Assembly (NCBI GenBank): GCA_029777935.1
Contig: JAKORH010000135.1
Location: 1 to 8,963 of the forward strand
DNA length: 8,963 nucleotides
Reading direction: 5' to 3'
Source of the DNA: Pseudomonadota bacterium
GTDB lineage: Bacteria > Pseudomonadota > Gammaproteobacteria > Burkholderiales > Burkholderiaceae
This document shows positions 7,612 through 8,963 of this stretch, one piece after another; position 1 is the stretch's first letter, and each line of letters starts with the position of its first letter. The position numbers were made by a program, and so were the translations under genes. The notes below the pieces were generated by a model. The model was not told the origin of the DNA and did not search any database. It saw nothing but the letters and a program-made list of their open reading frames with translations.

Positions 7612-8093
7612 TCGAGGTCGGATTCCGCGCGGTGGATGCGGCGGCCGTTGACGATGCCGCCCTGTTTGCGCGTGTAGACGCCGTACTTGCCGGAGTCCGG
7701 GTATTCGCACACCTCGGGACTCTTCTGCGTACTGATCGACAGGTAGCGCAGCGGCGCGTTCGACGTGTTGATGATCTGGTGCGGGTACCCGGGACCGGGC
7801 GGGATGTCGATCACGTCACCGGCCCGGATCGGGATCATCTCGCCGGCCACGCGCAGCGTGCCTTCGCCCTCGAGGATCACGAACATTTCCTCCTCGGCGT
7901 GGTGCGAGTGGTACGGGCACGAGATCCTGCCCGGCGCCAGGATGTCGTAGCCGGCGCCGAGGTCGCGTGCCGCCGTGCCCGCCACGCGCGGGCCGATCAC
8001 GCCGCCGCAGCGCGTGTCGTACATCGGCGCGCGCTCGAATCGTTCGAGCGGCACTTCATCGATGTTCCGCACCAGCTTGTCGCGCAGGCTCAT
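7590..8093 (-). CDS. Small single-domain cupin protein, function unknown
   Basis: The 167-residue product is a single conserved beta-barrel cupin. Motif 1 lies at 56-76, with ligand candidates His62, His64 and Glu69 followed by the GEG turn (HSHHAEEEMFVILEGEG). Motif 2 lies at 92-109 with DVIDIPPGPGYPHQIIN, giving His105 and Asn109. A metal site is therefore intact. The N-terminal 45 residues (VGPR-type segment GVIGPRVAGTAARDLGAGYD) and a C-terminal tail ending DYWDGEP flank the barrel. Such proteins range from dioxygenases to sugar-binding or sensor proteins, so no reaction is assigned. The ATG at 8093 has a G-rich AAGGGGG ribosome site about 7 nt upstream. The gene follows metW on the same strand after 78 bp of repeat sequence, and its 3' end overlaps ampG by 22 nt. 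Confidence 0.9.
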   Translation of the reverse strand: MSLRDKLVRNIDEVPLERFERAPMYDTRCGGVIGPRVAGTAARDLGAGYDILAPGRISCPYHSHHAEEEMFVILEGEGTLRVAGEMIPIRAGDVIDIPPGPGYPHQIINTSNAPLRYLSISTQKSPEVCEYPDSGKYGVYTRKQGGIVNGRRIHRAESDLDYWDGEP

Positions 8094-8120
8094 GGTTGGC
8101 CCCCTTCGCTCCTTCGTCGC

Positions 8121-8170
8121 TGTCCCCCCAAGGGGGAGCGAGCCATCTTGGGACGGCCCGGCGATGGCTC
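8121..8170. repeat. Intergenic inverted-repeat tract between metW and the cupin gene
   Basis: GAGCCATC (8140-8147) and GATGGCTC (8163-8170) form a perfect 8-bp inverted repeat around a 15-nt loop that contains a smaller GGG/CCC dyad. Just beside it, CCCCC-AA-GGGGG (8125-8136) gives a second dyad. The text from the C-run to CGGCCCGGCG (8155-8164) resembles dispersed intergenic sequence I have seen in betaproteobacteria, though I cannot name a family. The 8-bp stem begins 1 nt after the metW stop and could act as an end or processing signal for metXW mRNA; no T-tract follows. Confidence 0.6.
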
Positions 8171-8171
8171 A

Positions 8172-8756
8172 TCACCTCATGTCAAAACGGTACACCGCGA
8201 GCGTCGCGCGCAGATGCGGTGCGAACTCGACCGGTTCGCCGTCGGCGAGCAGTGCGCGCTGCTTGATGGCGAAGCCGAGCTTGGCGGCAAGGATCTCGAA
8301 ATCCTTCGGCGTGCACAGGTGGATGTTCGGCGTGTCGTACCACTGGTACGGAATCGATCGGGTGACCGGCATGTGCCCGCCCAGCAGCGCCAGCGCGTGG
8401 CGCCAATGGCCGAAGTTCGGAAAACTCACGATGCCATGCCGCGCCACGCGGGCCATTTCGCGCAGCACGTCCTCGACGCGGTGCATCGCCTGCAGGGTCT
8501 GCGACAGCACGACGATGTCGAACATGTCGTCGCTGAACATGCGCAGCCCGGCGTCGAGGTTGGACTGGATCACGTTCACGCGGCGGCGGATGCATTCGAG
8601 CACGTGGGCGTCGTCGATCTCCACCCCGTAGCCGCGGCACCGCTGCGCATCGCGCAGATGCGCCAGCAACGCGCCGTCGCCGCAGCCCAGGTCGAGCACA
8701 CGCGTCGCCGGCGCGATCCAGCCGGCGATGAGCTGCAGGTCGGAGCGCAGCGTCAT
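8172..8756 (-). CDS. metW: Methionine biosynthesis protein MetW
   Basis: MetW is a class I SAM-fold protein that partners with MetX in the MetX/MetW form of homoserine acylation; its own methyltransferase activity is unproven. The 194-residue length is normal. Residues 20-28 (VLDLGCGDG) are motif I, Glu46 follows strand 2 (GYGVEID), and [14 protein letters not shown] (78-91) is motif [12 protein letters not shown] (111-120) and [20 protein letters not shown] (135-154) are hallmarks of MetW. The ATG at 8756 lies inside the metX stop (ATGA, 4-nt overlap), which fixes the start and indicates translational coupling. The stop at 8172-8174 is followed at once by an inverted repeat. Confidence 0.96.
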   Translation of the reverse strand: MTLRSDLQLIAGWIAPATRVLDLGCGDGALLAHLRDAQRCRGYGVEIDDAHVLECIRRRVNVIQSNLDAGLRMFSDDMFDIVVLSQTLQAMHRVEDVLREMARVARHGIVSFPNFGHWRHALALLGGHMPVTRSIPYQWYDTPNIHLCTPKDFEILAAKLGFAIKQRALLADGEPVEFAPHLRATLAVYRFDMR

Positions 8757-8963
8757 GCGCCCACTTCGCGTGCAATGTTGTCGAAATACGCCGCCACCGC
8801 CGCGTGGTAGCGCGGATCATCGAGCAGGAACGCGTCGTGGCCGTGCGGCGCGTCGATCTCGGCGTAGATCACGTCGCGGTCATTGGCGATCAGCGCCTCG
8901 ACGATCTCGCGCGAGCGCGCCGGCGTGAAGCGCCAGTCGGTGGTGAACGACGCCAGCAGGAAC
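8753..8963 (-). CDS. metX: Homoserine O-acyltransferase MetX, C-terminal part (cut by window edge)
   Basis: MetX transfers an acyl group (acetyl or succinyl) to homoserine in the first committed step of methionine synthesis, using an alpha/beta-hydrolase fold. The 69 visible residues contain [20 protein letters not shown], whose Asp is the expected triad aspartate, and [19 protein letters not shown], whose GHDAF histidine is the expected triad histidine. The catalytic serine lies beyond the window. The stop overlaps the metW start by 4 nt. Acyl-donor specificity cannot be read from this fragment: MetX enzymes paired with MetW in proteobacteria include succinyl-specific members. Confidence 0.93.
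   Translation of the reverse strand, partial: FLLASFTTDWRFTPARSREIVEALIANDRDVIYAEIDAPHGHDAFLLDDPRYHAAVAAYFDNIAREVGA

Noticed and set aside
6127..7710. Minus-strand open frame of 527 codons opposite ampG
   Set aside because: The product is an Arg/Gln/His/Glu-rich string typical of the complement of membrane-protein codons; it spans two unrelated genes and has no domain.
7548..8810. Plus-strand open frame of 420 codons across the cupin gene and metW
   Set aside because: It runs through two clear minus-strand genes and the repeat between them, and its product has no recognisable family.

Overview
The window reads as a chromosomal housekeeping segment of a high-GC betaproteobacterium, most likely Burkholderiales or a close relative. 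The support is strong G/C bias at third codon positions, protein sequences that closely match remembered betaproteobacterial forms of MreB, GatCAB, ExoIII, MetX and MetW, and the gene neighbourhood (gatCAB next to mreB, pyrE next to xth, ampG near metXW). No transposase, integrase, phage gene, CRISPR array, tRNA or rRNA was seen.

Layout. Positions 1-296 hold the 5' end of mreB on the minus strand. Across a 183-bp gap, the plus-strand operon gatC-gatA-gatB (480-3730) encodes the tRNA-dependent amidotransferase; its genes overlap by 4 nt and then abut. Positions 3731-3909 contain no gene but hold a nested palindromic repeat (3744-3838) and a 13-nt tandem repeat (3839-3916) that runs into the end of the next gene. 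A minus-strand pair follows: pyrE (start 5245) and an exported DUF4124-type coiled-coil protein (3910-4578), overlapping by 11 nt. The ExoIII gene xth (5341-6117) diverges from pyrE, and an AmpG-family muropeptide permease (6217-7611) follows on the same strand. AmpG ends inside the 3' end of a convergent minus-strand cupin gene (7590-8093). Upstream of the cupin gene lies another inverted-repeat tract (8121-8170), then metW (8172-8756), overlapping by 4 nt with metX, whose C-terminal end reaches the right edge.

Functions. The genes serve cell shape (MreB), tRNA charging by transamidation (GatCAB), pyrimidine synthesis (PyrE), abasic-site and oxidative DNA repair (ExoIII), cell-wall recycling (AmpG) and methionine synthesis (MetX/MetW). 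The cupin and DUF4124 proteins have no assigned role.

I found no convincing undescribed system. The points that merit a second look are local: an altered PRPP-binding loop in PyrE; a heptamer tandem repeat forming the first codons of gatA; a small insertion in GatA beside its catalytic serine motif; two changes at a conserved GatB motif; a possible two-state RNA structure ahead of mreB; and intergenic repeats at two transcript ends.
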